Source of the DNA: JBIYSM02 sp044759095
GTDB taxonomy: Bacteria > Bacillota > Bacilli > Brevibacillales > Brevibacillaceae
Assembly: GCF_044759095.2 (NCBI RefSeq)
Contig: NZ_JBIYSM020000009.1
Location: 1-64,000, forward strand
Direction: 5' to 3'
Length of the DNA stretch: 64,000 nucleotides
Below the pieces are notes generated by a model, which saw nothing but the letters and a program-made list of their open reading frames with translations, had not been told where the DNA came from and did no database searches. Below are positions 51,463-61,193 of this stretch, piece by piece. The position numbers and the translations under genes are program-made. Each line of letters starts with the position of its first letter. Position 1 is the first letter of the stretch.

Positions 51463-52786
51463 TGGCTTCTCCCCCACTTTTCTCCATTGATCTGATGAGG
51501 ACATGAGCCAATATCTCTACGGCCTGAGGCAACGCATCTTCATCAAAATCAAAGGAATGATGGTGATGACCTGCTTTCAATTCCGTTCCAAACAACATGT
51601 AGGTAGCCTTCCCGCCTCGGTCTTGTACGGCTCTCATCATGTACGTAGCGTCTTCGGAAGCGCGGAATGGCAGGGAATCGATCACTTCCAACCCTTTTTC
51701 CATATGATGGACTGCATCCTTGACCACTTCAGCCAATTCGGCATCACACGGAGCCGCAATTGCTTGCCCGACCAGTTCGATTTGTTCCTTGACACCATAC
51801 ATGCCGGCAACAGAACGTATGATACGAATCGCTTCTTCCGTCATATAGTCATTCACTTCATTGGGATAACCTCGCGTTTCCAGCTTTAAACTGGCTCGTG
51901 AGGCAATGATGTTCCTTCCTTCGCCCGCCTGCATCATCCCTACGTTGATCCGTGAATCGCCCTGTCCATGTCTGGAAATTGCCTGCAGTTGAACTGCGAT
52001 GGTAGCAGCCGCCAACAATGCATTTCTTCCTTCCTGGGGCGCAAAAGCTGCGTGGGCGGGTACGCCTTCCAGCTCCACATCGATCTTCGTGGAAGCGAAA
52101 AAATGGGTGACGCTGCAAACAACCTGGTTGTTCTTTCGAGCCGTTAGGCCAAGATGACCGGCGAAAAAGAAGTCCACGTCATCGAGAACCCCGGCCTCCA
52201 CCATCGCTTTCGCACCTCTTCCGCCTTCTTCGGCAGGCTGAAAGATCAATTTGATTCTTCCTGTCAAATGTTCCTTTATGCTTGAGATAAGAGAAGCAAG
52301 CCCAAGGCCGATTGCCGTATGTCCATCGTGACCGCAAGCGTGCATCGCTCCGTCAAACTTTGAGCGGAACCCCTCACGAACCGGTACATGCACGATCTGC
52401 GTGTCCTCTCTAATCTCCAGCGCATCCATATCAAACCGAAAAGCGACAGTCGGACCACGCTTCCCGGTGTCCCAGATTCCCACTACTCCCGTTAAACCAT
52501 CCTCCATCTTGTTCAGCCACAGTGGGTTTCCGCCATTTTGCAAGGCACGCTCTTTGGCTCTGGACAATATCGCGGGATCCGGAACCCCCATTCTCGCCTC
52601 AGGTTTCACAGCCTCTTTGCCTGTCTTCACTTCAAATCCCAGATCAGCCAATGTGTTTGCGACGACGGAAGCGGTTCGAAACTCTGTCCATCCTACCTCC
52701 GGATGCTGATGAAATTCTCTTCTCCAGCGGATGATGTTCGGCTTTATGTGTTCTACGTGTTGAGAAATACGCTCTTTCGTGACCAT
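51425..52786 (-). CDS. AbgA-like aminobenzoyl-glutamate hydrolase subunit (M20D)
   Basis: Zinc amidohydrolase of 453 residues. It shares the long AbgA-specific N-terminus (FHQHPEVGWTEFRTASVVANTL and the insert EARMGVPDPAILSRAKERA), MHACGHDGHTAIGLGLA, FQPAEEGGRGAKAMVEAGV and the end FGTELKAGHHHHSFDFDE. E. coli AbgAB cleaves p-aminobenzoyl-glutamate, a folate breakdown product. Here the second M20 gene could be a functional partner. It starts two bases after that gene and overlaps the downstream carbamoylase-like gene. Confidence 0.87.
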   Translation of the reverse strand: MVTKERISQHVEHIKPNIIRWRREFHQHPEVGWTEFRTASVVANTLADLGFEVKTGKEAVKPEARMGVPDPAILSRAKERALQNGGNPLWLNKMEDGLTGVVGIWDTGKRGPTVAFRFDMDALEIREDTQIVHVPVREGFRSKFDGAMHACGHDGHTAIGLGLASLISSIKEHLTGRIKLIFQPAEEGGRGAKAMVEAGVLDDVDFFFAGHLGLTARKNNQVVCSVTHFFASTKIDVELEGVPAHAAFAPQEGRNALLAAATIAVQLQAISRHGQGDSRINVGMMQAGEGRNIIASRASLKLETRGYPNEVNDYMTEEAIRIIRSVAGMYGVKEQIELVGQAIAAPCDAELAEVVKDAVHHMEKGLEVIDSLPFRASEDATYMMRAVQDRGGKATYMLFGTELKAGHHHHSFDFDEDALPQAVEILAHVLIRSMEKSGGEAIDSTRTDEEPYQ

Positions 52787-52788
52787 GC

Positions 52789-53979
52789 TTATCGTCCTTT
52801 TTGCCAGATATATTGCAGCGCTGTCTCCGCCAGCATTTGCGCACCGAGTGGAAGCACTCTTTCATCCACAAGAAACTTGGGATGATGGAGAGGGTAATTT
52901 TTGCTTTCATCGTGAAAACCGCATCCCAGCCAAAAGAATGCCCCCGGAAAATGCTCCAGATAGACGGCAAAATCTTCGGCAACCAGGGCAGCTTCGATCT
53001 CAGGCAAAGCGTTTTCCCCCAATAGACACGATGCAGCGGAACGAACCACTTCTACGGCTGCCGGGTCATTTTGCAGAACAGGATATCCACGTTGATACGT
53101 AATTTCGGCTTGAGCGCCCATACTTTGAGCAACATGTTCGACAATTTCCGTAAAGCGCCGCTCCAGAAGATTTCGCACCTCGGGTCGCAAGGAACGGACA
53201 GTGCCTTCCATAATGGCCTCGTCGGCGATCACATTGTATCTGTTTCCCGCTTCGATTTTGCCGATCGTAACCACTCCTGCGTCCATCGGATTGAGATTAC
53301 GGCTTACGATGGTTTGAAGCACTTGGGCAATCTGCACCGCGACCAAGGCTGCGTCGATTGTCTCATGGGGCATGCTGGCATGCCCGCCTTTTCCCTGTAC
53401 GCGAATGGTAAATCGATCCGAGGCACCCATGAAATAACCCGCTTTAATCCCCAGCTGTCCGACAGGCAAGCCCGGCCAGACGTGCAATCCAAACACGGCA
53501 TCAGGTTTGGGATCATCAAGGGCGCCTGCTTCCAGCATCGGTCTTGCACCGCCAATGGGCGCATTCTCCTCTGCCGGTTGAAAAATCAGGACAACCTGCC
53601 CCGACAGCTCATGTTCCATCTGCTTGATGATCTTGGCCGCCCCCAACAGCATCGCGATATGAGCATCGTGACCGCATGCATGCATGACGCCATCGTTTTC
53701 AGAAAGAAACGGTACATCCGTTTGCTCTTTGATCGGGAGAGCGTCCATGTCAGCACGCAGGGCTACGATCGGTCCTCCGCCGTTCCCTATGACAGCAACC
53801 AACCCATGCCCTGCAATGTTCCGTCTGATGTCGGTAATCCCTGCTTTTTGCAACTCCTCATAGACACGTCCAGCCGTTCGTACTTCCTGGCCGCTTCGTT
53901 CCGGATATCGATGAAATTCTCTGCGCAATTGAACAAGGTACTCCAGGTCCGGCTTGATATCAACAGTCCTAAACGGCAT
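52789..53979 (-). CDS. M20D amidohydrolase (hippurate hydrolase/AbgB-like)
   Basis: Zinc amidohydrolase of 396 residues. Metal and catalytic blocks are LRADMDALPIKEQTDVPF, MHACGHDAHIAMLLGAAK, FQPAEENAPIGGARPMLEAG and HVWPGLPVGQLG, with lid segment GKGGHASMPHETIDA. Sequence is closer to the IAA-amino acid/hippurate hydrolases than to AbgB of E. coli, so partnership with AbgA is uncertain. ATG 53979 follows GGAGGAGTT. It starts 17 bases after abgT. It may hydrolyse an N-acyl amino acid. Confidence 0.87.
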   Translation of the reverse strand: MPFRTVDIKPDLEYLVQLRREFHRYPERSGQEVRTAGRVYEELQKAGITDIRRNIAGHGLVAVIGNGGGPIVALRADMDALPIKEQTDVPFLSENDGVMHACGHDAHIAMLLGAAKIIKQMEHELSGQVVLIFQPAEENAPIGGARPMLEAGALDDPKPDAVFGLHVWPGLPVGQLGIKAGYFMGASDRFTIRVQGKGGHASMPHETIDAALVAVQIAQVLQTIVSRNLNPMDAGVVTIGKIEAGNRYNVIADEAIMEGTVRSLRPEVRNLLERRFTEIVEHVAQSMGAQAEITYQRGYPVLQNDPAAVEVVRSAASCLLGENALPEIEAALVAEDFAVYLEHFPGAFFWLGCGFHDESKNYPLHHPKFLVDERVLPLGAQMLAETALQYIWQKGR

Positions 53980-53996
53980 GCCTAACTCCTCCAACC

Positions 53997-55526
53997 TTAG
54001 TTGACATATACTCCTGGTCCGATTGGCAATCCAAGCAAATACCAAATGATCATAAACACGGTCCATACCGCCAGGAACAGAATCGCAAACGGCATCATCA
54101 TGGAGATTAATGTTCCAAGTCCTGCGTCCTTCTTGTATTCATGCATATACAGAAGAATCATCGGCATGTATGGATTGAGCGGTGAAATTGTATTCGTCGC
54201 CGACTCCGCAATACGGTAAGCCAATTGAATAAAGGCCGGGTGGTAATCCAACAGCATAAACATCGGAATGAACACCGGTGCCATCAGTGCCCATAGCGCG
54301 GAACCGCTGAAGATAAACAAACTGAGAACGGCAGTTAACATCGTGAAACCGACGATAACCGGCAAACCTGTCATGTTTGCACTTTTCAGAAACTCGGCAC
54401 CATTGACGGCCATAAATACGCCTACGTTGCTCCAGTCAAAGAACGCGATGAATTGGGCTGCAGCAAAGACCATCACGATAAAACCGGACATGTCCTTCAT
54501 CGCTGCTGTCATGTGTCCGGGAACATCTTTTTGCGACTTGATCTGACCTGTCTTCAATCCGTATATAGTAGCGACAGTGATAAAGAAAAACAGGATGATC
54601 GGAATGATACCCTTCATGAAAGGAGACGTCATGATCGAGCCAGTCTTTGGATCACGCAGAATCGCACCTTCCGGAACAACAAGCAAAGCCAACACGGCGA
54701 CAAAAATCAGGGCCGCAATTCCCGTTGCACGCAGAGCTTTGTTCTCTGCTTCACTCAGGTTGTCCAGGCGAGCCGTTTTCTCCCCGCTATAGGTTCCCAA
54801 TCGCGGTTCCACAATCTTCTCCGTAATCCAAGTGCCGAGAAACGATAAAAAGATGGTGGAGAAGACCATAAAGTACCAGTTGTCCAATGGTGTAACCGAT
54901 ACGTTCGGGTCGATCGTTTTGGCAACTTCAGAACTGATACCGGCCAATAACGCATCCGTACCCGCGATGAACAAGTTCGCCGTAAATCCGGAGCCCACAC
55001 CGGCAAATCCTGCAGCCAGACCTGCCAACGGATGTCGTCCCAGCGCCAGAAAGACCATTGCAGCCAATGGAGGAATAATAACGAATGCGGCATCGGAAGC
55101 GAGGTTTCCGAGAATTCCGGCAAATACAACCGCAAAGGTGACGATCTTGGCCGGGACCTTAAGAATCATCTTGCGCAAGACAGCCTGAATAAGTCCTACC
55201 CTCTCAGCAAGTCCGATCCCTAATGCCATCGACAAGACAAGCCCAAGCGGCGCAAAGCCGGTGAAGTTTTTCAGCATATTGGTCAAAATCCAATGAAATC
55301 CCTCCGTGCTTAAAAGGCTTTGTACTGCGACAGTTTCCCCTTTTCCCGGATGGACAACCGTCACGCCCATTGCTGCCAGAATCGCGGATAAGACCATCAT
55401 CCCTGCCGCTAGATAGACAAACAGCATAAACGGATGAGGAAGTTTGTTTCCGACGACCTCCACCCATCGTAAAAAACCCTTGTTTTCGCCCTGCGGACTT
55501 GGCTGCAACGCTGCTTTTGCCATACA
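53997..55526 (-). CDS. abgT: AbgT-family p-aminobenzoyl-glutamate transporter
   Basis: Inner-membrane carrier of 509 residues with about 12 helices. AbgT marks are NKLPHPFMLFVYLAAGM, the GFAPLGLVLSMALGIGLAERVGLI segment, FAGVGSGFTANLFIAGTDALLAGIS and the C-terminal SATNTISPLNPYMPMILLYM. Some AbgT proteins import p-aminobenzoyl-glutamate and others export sulfonamides (family knowledge). The neighbouring M20 hydrolases support import. AAGGGGGAG precedes ATG 55526, and a palindrome upstream may be the operator. Confidence 0.9.
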   Translation of the reverse strand, partial: CMAKAALQPSPQGENKGFLRWVEVVGNKLPHPFMLFVYLAAGMMVLSAILAAMGVTVVHPGKGETVAVQSLLSTEGFHWILTNMLKNFTGFAPLGLVLSMALGIGLAERVGLIQAVLRKMILKVPAKIVTFAVVFAGILGNLASDAAFVIIPPLAAMVFLALGRHPLAGLAAGFAGVGSGFTANLFIAGTDALLAGISSEVAKTIDPNVSVTPLDNWYFMVFSTIFLSFLGTWITEKIVEPRLGTYSGEKTARLDNLSEAENKALRATGIAALIFVAVLALLVVPEGAILRDPKTGSIMTSPFMKGIIPIILFFFITVATIYGLKTGQIKSQKDVPGHMTAAMKDMSGFIVMVFAAAQFIAFFDWSNVGVFMAVNGAEFLKSANMTGLPVIVGFTMLTAVLSLFIFSGSALWALMAPVFIPMFMLLDYHPAFIQLAYRIAESATNTISPLNPYMPMILLYMHEYKKDAGLGTLISMMMPFAILFLAVWTVFMIIWYLLGLPIGPGVYVN

Positions 55527-55554
55527 GCTCCCCCTTTTCACATACGGAATAATT

Positions 55555-55569
55555 AAGGAATATTTCCTT
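55555..55569. promoter_or_regulatory. Candidate operator upstream of abgT
   Basis: AAGGAATATTTCCTT, with arms AAGGAA and TTCCTT, lies 29 bases before the abgT start and could be bound by the regulator encoded just upstream. Confidence 0.4.
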
Positions 55570-55625
55570 TATTTTTTCATATAATATTTGAAAATACGAT
55601 AGATTTCAACAATTAATTTTTTTCT

Positions 55626-55657
55626 ACAAAAAACATCCGCACTGCGTACGGATGTTT
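55626..55657 (-). terminator. Terminator of the abg regulator gene
   Basis: AAACATCCG pairs with CGGATGTTT, and TTTTTTG follows on the minus strand, so the regulator is a separate unit from abgT. Confidence 0.75.
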
Positions 55658-55671
55658 GGATCCCTCTGCTT

Positions 55672-56973
55672 TTATTTTCGCAACGTATAGATTTTACTTG
55701 GTCTTCCCCGCGCAGCATGCAGTTCTTCGCCGATGCATTCCACAAGACCCCATTCACAAAGGCTGGATACGATCCGTCGTGCATTGCGATCGGTCATGGC
55801 GAGGTGTGCCGCCAGGTCTGAACTCGTAAACCGATCCCAGCCCATACGGTGAATCAATGCTTCTATCTTTTTGTAGGTCTTCACGCTGACATTGGCCTTA
55901 TTGCATTTCTCCACCAGTTCCTTGTCATCAGAACGATAGGAATACGTTAATTCTTCCTCTTCTCCCACAGATTCGACGATCAACCCATCCTCCTGAACAA
56001 TGACGATGCCCCGATCTACCTTTTCCTTTGCGTGCTGAACAGCGCGTCTCCCGTTGATTTCTGCCGAAAAAACGGTCTCCCCAAAGCCAATGCCGACCGC
56101 AACGGGCACATCCACCTCAAGTGACAACTGCTGAACGGTATCGCGAAGCATCGGGATTTCACGTTCGATAGCTCCGCGCGAGCTAAAAATCACATACCGC
56201 CCGTTGCCCTTCTCCTGAAGGGATCCGTCCAGCCTTTCGCATAGCTTCAGCAGGGTTTCCTTCAATTTCAACTCCAGATACTGCAAATGATAAGGCGTTT
56301 TTGCCTGTTCGATAATCTTGTCAAAATGCTCAATTTCGATAATCTCCACACCAATTTGCATATCTTTGAAATACGACGTTCGTACCTTTTCAGAAATTAA
56401 TTTTAACGTTTGCCGAATGACCATTTTGGTAGGGGAGATCCAATATACGGGAAGCCCTTCTTTTTGCAGGGCTTGGTACGTGGCTTGATAGCAAGTGAGC
56501 GCTGCCTCCGTCTTTCCCGCTTTCCATAATTGAAGGTGGAATTGGATTAATTCTTCCGGATTAAGATAGTCATCATATGATTTTACATAGATTTCGCGAG
56601 TGGGAACCCCTAATTCAGACAGCGCTTCTTCGACATCTTCCGAGTGCACCATGTCAATGGAGACACGATCCAACAGTTTTTTTTGGTAGTAAGCCATGTG
56701 TAAGAGGCACTTGTACAGACTGGACCCGGTATGTGGGATATAAATCAGATTCTCATCCGAACCGATCGTCTTTTTGGCAATCATGTACGGAATCTGTCCG
56801 GAAAAAAGCCACACATCCACTTCAGAATCATGTTTCTGAACAATTTCCTCTGTTTCTTCGGTTTCCACATAAGGATAAGGGATAAATTCCATTTCATGAC
56901 GAAATTCTTTGGCTACGCCCATGATTCGCTCGACCGAAGGCATTGGCCCTACAACCCCGACTTTATGCAGCAT
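55672..56973 (-). CDS. Regulator with N-terminal sensor, degenerate GGDEF-like and C-terminal winged helix domains
   Basis: A 433-residue cytoplasmic protein. The N-terminal 150 residues begin KVGVVGPMPSVERIMGVAKEF and look like a ligand-sensing fold of the PrpR-N kind. Residues about 220-350 (GRYVIFSSRGAIEREIPMLRDTVQ, PVAVGIGFGETVFSAEINGRRAV) resemble a GGDEF/nucleotide-cyclase fold without the catalytic GGDEF motif. The last 65 residues are a winged helix (WDRFTSSDLAAHLAMTDRNARRIVSSL, RGRPSKIYTL). I recognise the architecture but not a named family. Adjacency suggests control of the abg operon. AGAGGGA precedes ATG 56973. Confidence 0.75.
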   Translation of the reverse strand: MLHKVGVVGPMPSVERIMGVAKEFRHEMEFIPYPYVETEETEEIVQKHDSEVDVWLFSGQIPYMIAKKTIGSDENLIYIPHTGSSLYKCLLHMAYYQKKLLDRVSIDMVHSEDVEEALSELGVPTREIYVKSYDDYLNPEELIQFHLQLWKAGKTEAALTCYQATYQALQKEGLPVYWISPTKMVIRQTLKLISEKVRTSYFKDMQIGVEIIEIEHFDKIIEQAKTPYHLQYLELKLKETLLKLCERLDGSLQEKGNGRYVIFSSRGAIEREIPMLRDTVQQLSLEVDVPVAVGIGFGETVFSAEINGRRAVQHAKEKVDRGIVIVQEDGLIVESVGEEEELTYSYRSDDKELVEKCNKANVSVKTYKKIEALIHRMGWDRFTSSDLAAHLAMTDRNARRIVSSLCEWGLVECIGEELHAARGRPSKIYTLRK

Positions 56974-57065
56974 AGATTCGATTCCCTCTCTATCCGGTTG
57001 CCCATGTGATCTTCTTTCTATCCTATAAAAAAATCGGGAAAGAAACAAATTCTTCGACGATGAAA

Positions 57066-57096
57066 TGAAAGCGGATGGTTTGCTCCATCCGCTTCC
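57066..57096 (-). terminator. Terminator of the S8 protease gene
   Basis: GAAGCGGATGG pairs with CCATCCGCTTTC on the minus strand; a T-rich stretch follows. Confidence 0.65.
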
Positions 57097-57102
57097 TGTT
57101 TT

Positions 57103-60100
57103 CTATCTTTTCCGAACAGCGATTTCCTTGCTCGCTTCCATTTGGAACGGTCCTTCCAATGAGAACAACAGCTTGTAGGTGCCTGACTTCAGATCTTTCG
57201 GAAGCTCAACCTCATAACCGTTCCAGTTGTACACAGACCTGCTTTGGTCAATTACTTCGTCGCCGTACATCAGCGTAAACTCCGGAGCCACTTCCTGCAT
57301 GGAGAGGGACTCGAACCGGCGTTTTTGTGCGTCGTAAGCGTAGAGCGCGAACTCTCCGTCTTGATTCACGGTACCGCGACGAGGCACGCTGATCTCGGCA
57401 AGCGGATCGGGCGTAATCCAGTACACGCTGTTCAGCCTGTTGCCTTGCGAGTCCGTCACCACTGCTTCTGCTTCGATCAAATCCCCTGCCCGGTAGCCAT
57501 TCTTGTTCGTTTTTACTTCCGCCCGATAATCTTCATCCAGCTGAAAAACATAGCCGTTTCGGGTCTTTCTCGGTTGGACGTCCAGCTCGACTGCAGCATA
57601 TCCGTGGTCTGTTTGATAGGTTCGCAACATGACGAACTCGTAATCGCCGGATGTCAGATAGAGACGATCGTCCGATTCCACCGTAAAGAATGTGTAGTAC
57701 GAGTCAGCTCCGGCGGATCTTACCCCGATTTCGTGCTCCCCGTCCGACTCCACCTGGACCGCCTTCAATTGGCTCAAATCCGGGTGTATGCTTACTTTTT
57801 GTTTTTTTCCTTTTTCCTTGTGTTCTATTTTCAGTTTGGTACGGTACAGGTACTGGTCATCCCCTTGCGCCTTGGTAACGATAGCGGTGTACGTCCCTTT
57901 GTCGATCCAGAGCATATCGGTGCCAGATTCTATGAAGAAGTCCGGGATCACTCTCCCGCCTTTTTCCAGCTCCATTACTGCCCCTTCATCCAACTCGACC
58001 GTGACCTTGGCAGGCGGGTTGGCCGACAAGTCGATCTCCATGCTGCCCTCCGATACTTCCAGTGCCCGCTCCACAAAAATCGGCACTTCTGCCTCGGTTA
58101 TGCCGGAAATACGGAAGCGGTAGCTCTTTCCGCGCTCAAGTCCGGTCAGCTGCAACTCATCGCCGGAGTAATCCCATGCTACCACCTCGTCCGTATCAGA
58201 ATCGATGGCTTCCACGCCAAGATAATAGATTGGATCGTTCTTATCGGGAGGCAGCACCTTCAGCGAAAGGCTCTGGTCCGTCCTGACCTCAATGTCCCGA
58301 AGCGTCTCCGAATCGGAAGCCTTAACCGGGAAGGTCAACCCGGTAAAGTCAGCCACGATCTTATAGATTCCGCTATCGATCTCTTTTGGTATTCGGAAAA
58401 AATCCCACGTGCGAGTAGCCCAGACGTCTGAACCCTCCTCGTTGACCAGGATCACCTTGACGGAGTCTTCCAGAGTTGACTCTTCCTCTTCCGATTGGAA
58501 GACCAGTTTTTCGTTGCGGTAGATTTGGATTGCACCGGTATCGCGATCCTTTTTGTAGGTGATATTTGAGCCCAAATCCCGCAGTAACTCCAGGAGCCAG
58601 AGCGGAAAATCGTAGACGTAATCAAGTGTGAGCCCCTGTTTATAGCGAATTTCATAGTTGAGGTCGACCCAATCTCCCGGCTGGTAGATCTCGTCTTCGT
58701 CCTCCACGGGCAGCACCTTGACAACCGGTTTTTGATCAAGCTGTATGACATGATCTTCCTTCAGCTGCATCGGTTCGTCCTGACTCAGCTCGTATACCCT
58801 CACAAACTCATCCTCAAAGTCCAGCAGATGGATCCAGAAGCTGTCCAGCTCGTCGGCGGTGAGCAGCAGTTTTCCCTCTTTGGAAAGCTGAACGGCAGGG
58901 CCCATATCGTTGTGCGTGCCCCATATCGCCGTATCCACGGACGGAGGGAGTTCAAACGTCAGTTCCTTTGCCTGATCGAGGTCGAATTCCAGTCGGTCGG
59001 TTTCCTTGTCGACCGTGAACGTCTGGCGCAGATAATAGGCGGTTCCTGTCTCAGCGTGACGTACGGCCAACCCGATGTACTCTCCCTCCGGAAGATTCAA
59101 CTCCACCCGTCCGTCTTTGGCTGCACTCGCTGCCATCGTGAATGGCTCCAGAATCGTTCCGTCCATCACGGGTGTGAAAGAAAAGAAAACATCCTCCAGC
59201 GATTGGCTCTGCCCCTCGGCGAGCACATTCACGTCCACCTTGACGGTTTCACGCAAATCGACGGTGACGGCCTGTGCCTGTCTGTCAAGCTTGCGGAACT
59301 TCATGTGCATGCGCTCGGTGTCATAGTCCGTATACAACACGACCGCGTAATACGATTCCTTCGGCAGCAGGGCGGAATAAGGAATCAAGGCTTGTCCCTG
59401 CCCGTTGGCGTATACCCGCATGACTTCATCATAGTACCCGTGGCCCTCAACGCGCAGCAGACGCACCTCACTTGACCTGGCCGGTTCTCCCTCTGGATCG
59501 ACAATTTGCAGATGAACACCGGCTTCCAAACCGTTTTTCACCTGCAGGAAAAGGGTTTCATCCCGCCCCAGTGCCTGACCGTCAGGGCCGAAAGCCTGCA
59601 GTTTCAGCTTGTGACTGCCATCGCTGACGGCGGTCGAATCCCACTGAATCGAGCCTCGTCCCTGTGCCAAGGGGATCTCCGCCACCTTTTGACCATTTTC
59701 ATCGTACACGTTTACCTGTGTCGCACCTGCTTGCTGCACACGAACACGGATGGGAACCTTCCCCCATACCTGGCTTCCCGTGCTTGGTGTTACAATCTGC
59801 ACGACTTGTTCCTGCATGTAGGAAAGCGCAGGTGCCGCCTGGACCAAACCGTGACCGGTCGCGGCGTCATAACCGGGGCGATCCAGGTCTCGTGCCGTAT
59901 TTTCCAGAGCAGCCCGGATCTCCTGCGCGCCCCATTCCGGATGGGCCAGCTTCACCAGAGCCGCAACTCCAGCCACGTGAGGTGTCGCCATGGAGGTTCC
60001 GTCATAGTATTCATAATCGTTGTACAGCACCGTGCTCAATACTTCCTCCCCAGGCGCTGCGATGTCGACAGGGCTTCCGAAATTGCTGAACTCGGAACTC

Positions 60101-61038
60101 TCCAGCTCGCTGTTGACGGATGCTACCGTCATAGGTTCGGCATACCCGGCCGGCCAGTACCCTTCCGCGTTGTCAAATTCGTTGCCAGAGGCCACGACGA
60201 CCAGCACACCTTTGTCGGTCGCGTTTTTGATCGATTCTTCCAAGAGCTTGCTTCGGCCGGGTCCGCCGAGGCTCATGTTAATGATGTCCGCTCCCATTTC
60301 CACCGCCTTGTCCACACCTGCAGCGATGGAAAGCGTAGTTCCCCAGCCTCGCTCGTCCAATACCTTGATCGGCAGGATTTTGACGTTTTCCTTGCCTGCC
60401 ACGCCGGCAATTCCTTCCTCATTGTCCGCGTGGGCAGCAATAATTCCTGCTACGTGGGTACCGTGACTGTTGTCATCCGTCCAATTCGTGCTGTTGTCCA
60501 GGGTATTGAAACCGGGCAGCACGCGGCCTGCCAAGTCGGGGTGGCCGGCATCCACACCGGTGTCGACCACAGCGACGATTACCTGGTCCTTTTTCTGATC
60601 CGTCCAGGATGCCAGCTTGTCCCACGCCGCTTGTGCTCCCACTGCGGAAAGACCCCACTGTTCCTCCACCATCGGGTCATTCGTCGCCGGCGGCTGATCG
60701 GAGGTTTCGGCTATGGTGTACACGTAGTTGGGTTCCACAAATGCGACGTCCGGATCATTTTGCAGCTTGCGGGCAATCTCGGCCAACCTGCTTTCGTCTG
60801 CGCGGACCAGCGCCGTCTTCCCCATCCGCTTGACCGTCCGGAACCCCAGCTTTTCTCCCAGGACTTCCGAGCTGTTCGTTCCTTTCTGCTTGTAACGGAC
60901 AATCAATTCACCCGCTATCCCCTTCTGCTTTTCCGGCCGCGTCCTCTCTTCAGCCAGACCTGGAGCAGCGAAACCGACTCCCAACAGAGGTACGAGAATG
61001 CTCGCAACAATGATTTGCTTCCACTTCCATCTTCTCAT
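57103..61038 (-). CDS. Large secreted S8 subtilisin-like protease
   Basis: Exported serine protease of 1311 residues. A signal peptide (IIVASILVPLLGVGFAAPGLAEE) is followed by an I9-type propeptide (GELIVRYKQKG to VEPNYVYT) and the catalytic domain at about 120-410. The triad is VAVVDTGVD, NSHGTHVAG and YDGTSMATPHVAG, with oxyanion VVASGNEFD. The remaining 900 residues are several beta-rich modules of unknown type, rich in DG, Y and charged residues. Such tails often aid surface attachment or substrate recruitment. Most bacilli subtilases are 350-450 residues, so this one is unusually long. Confidence 0.92.
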   Translation of the reverse strand: MRRWKWKQIIVASILVPLLGVGFAAPGLAEERTRPEKQKGIAGELIVRYKQKGTNSSEVLGEKLGFRTVKRMGKTALVRADESRLAEIARKLQNDPDVAFVEPNYVYTIAETSDQPPATNDPMVEEQWGLSAVGAQAAWDKLASWTDQKKDQVIVAVVDTGVDAGHPDLAGRVLPGFNTLDNSTNWTDDNSHGTHVAGIIAAHADNEEGIAGVAGKENVKILPIKVLDERGWGTTLSIAAGVDKAVEMGADIINMSLGGPGRSKLLEESIKNATDKGVLVVVASGNEFDNAEGYWPAGYAEPMTVASVNSELESSEFSNFGSPVDIAAPGEEVLSTVLYNDYEYYDGTSMATPHVAGVAALVKLAHPEWGAQEIRAALENTARDLDRPGYDAATGHGLVQAAPALSYMQEQVVQIVTPSTGSQVWGKVPIRVRVQQAGATQVNVYDENGQKVAEIPLAQGRGSIQWDSTAVSDGSHKLKLQAFGPDGQALGRDETLFLQVKNGLEAGVHLQIVDPEGEPARSSEVRLLRVEGHGYYDEVMRVYANGQGQALIPYSALLPKESYYAVVLYTDYDTERMHMKFRKLDRQAQAVTVDLRETVKVDVNVLAEGQSQSLEDVFFSFTPVMDGTILEPFTMAASAAKDGRVELNLPEGEYIGLAVRHAETGTAYYLRQTFTVDKETDRLEFDLDQAKELTFELPPSVDTAIWGTHNDMGPAVQLSKEGKLLLTADELDSFWIHLLDFEDEFVRVYELSQDEPMQLKEDHVIQLDQKPVVKVLPVEDEDEIYQPGDWVDLNYEIRYKQGLTLDYVYDFPLWLLELLRDLGSNITYKKDRDTGAIQIYRNEKLVFQSEEEESTLEDSVKVILVNEEGSDVWATRTWDFFRIPKEIDSGIYKIVADFTGLTFPVKASDSETLRDIEVRTDQSLSLKVLPPDKNDPIYYLGVEAIDSDTDEVVAWDYSGDELQLTGLERGKSYRFRISGITEAEVPIFVERALEVSEGSMEIDLSANPPAKVTVELDEGAVMELEKGGRVIPDFFIESGTDMLWIDKGTYTAIVTKAQGDDQYLYRTKLKIEHKEKGKKQKVSIHPDLSQLKAVQVESDGEHEIGVRSAGADSYYTFFTVESDDRLYLTSGDYEFVMLRTYQTDHGYAAVELDVQPRKTRNGYVFQLDEDYRAEVKTNKNGYRAGDLIEAEAVVTDSQGNRLNSVYWITPDPLAEISVPRRGTVNQDGEFALYAYDAQKRRFESLSMQEVAPEFTLMYGDEVIDQSRSVYNWNGYEVELPKDLKSGTYKLLFSLEGPFQMEASKEIAVRKR

Positions 61039-61140
61039 TTTTGCACGTCCCTATATTGATTTATGGATGATATCAGAACCCTATTATTCTACAGAATATG
61101 GAAAAAACATTCAATCCTCTGATTATTTTCCGTTACATGA

Positions 61141-61175
61141 TAAAAAGTGCCAACCGATGACGGAGGCACTTTTTC
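61141..61175 (-). terminator. Terminator after metQ
   Basis: AAAAAGTGCC pairs with GGCACTTTTT; T runs on both sides make it a good terminator for metNIQ. Confidence 0.8.
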
Positions 61176-61193
61176 ACTATGGATCAGCCGTGT

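Noticed and set aside
59506..61059. Long plus-strand open frame (517 codons) opposite the S8 protease
   Set aside because: The protease strand has signal peptide, triad and terminator; the opposite frame shows no domain and no start signals.
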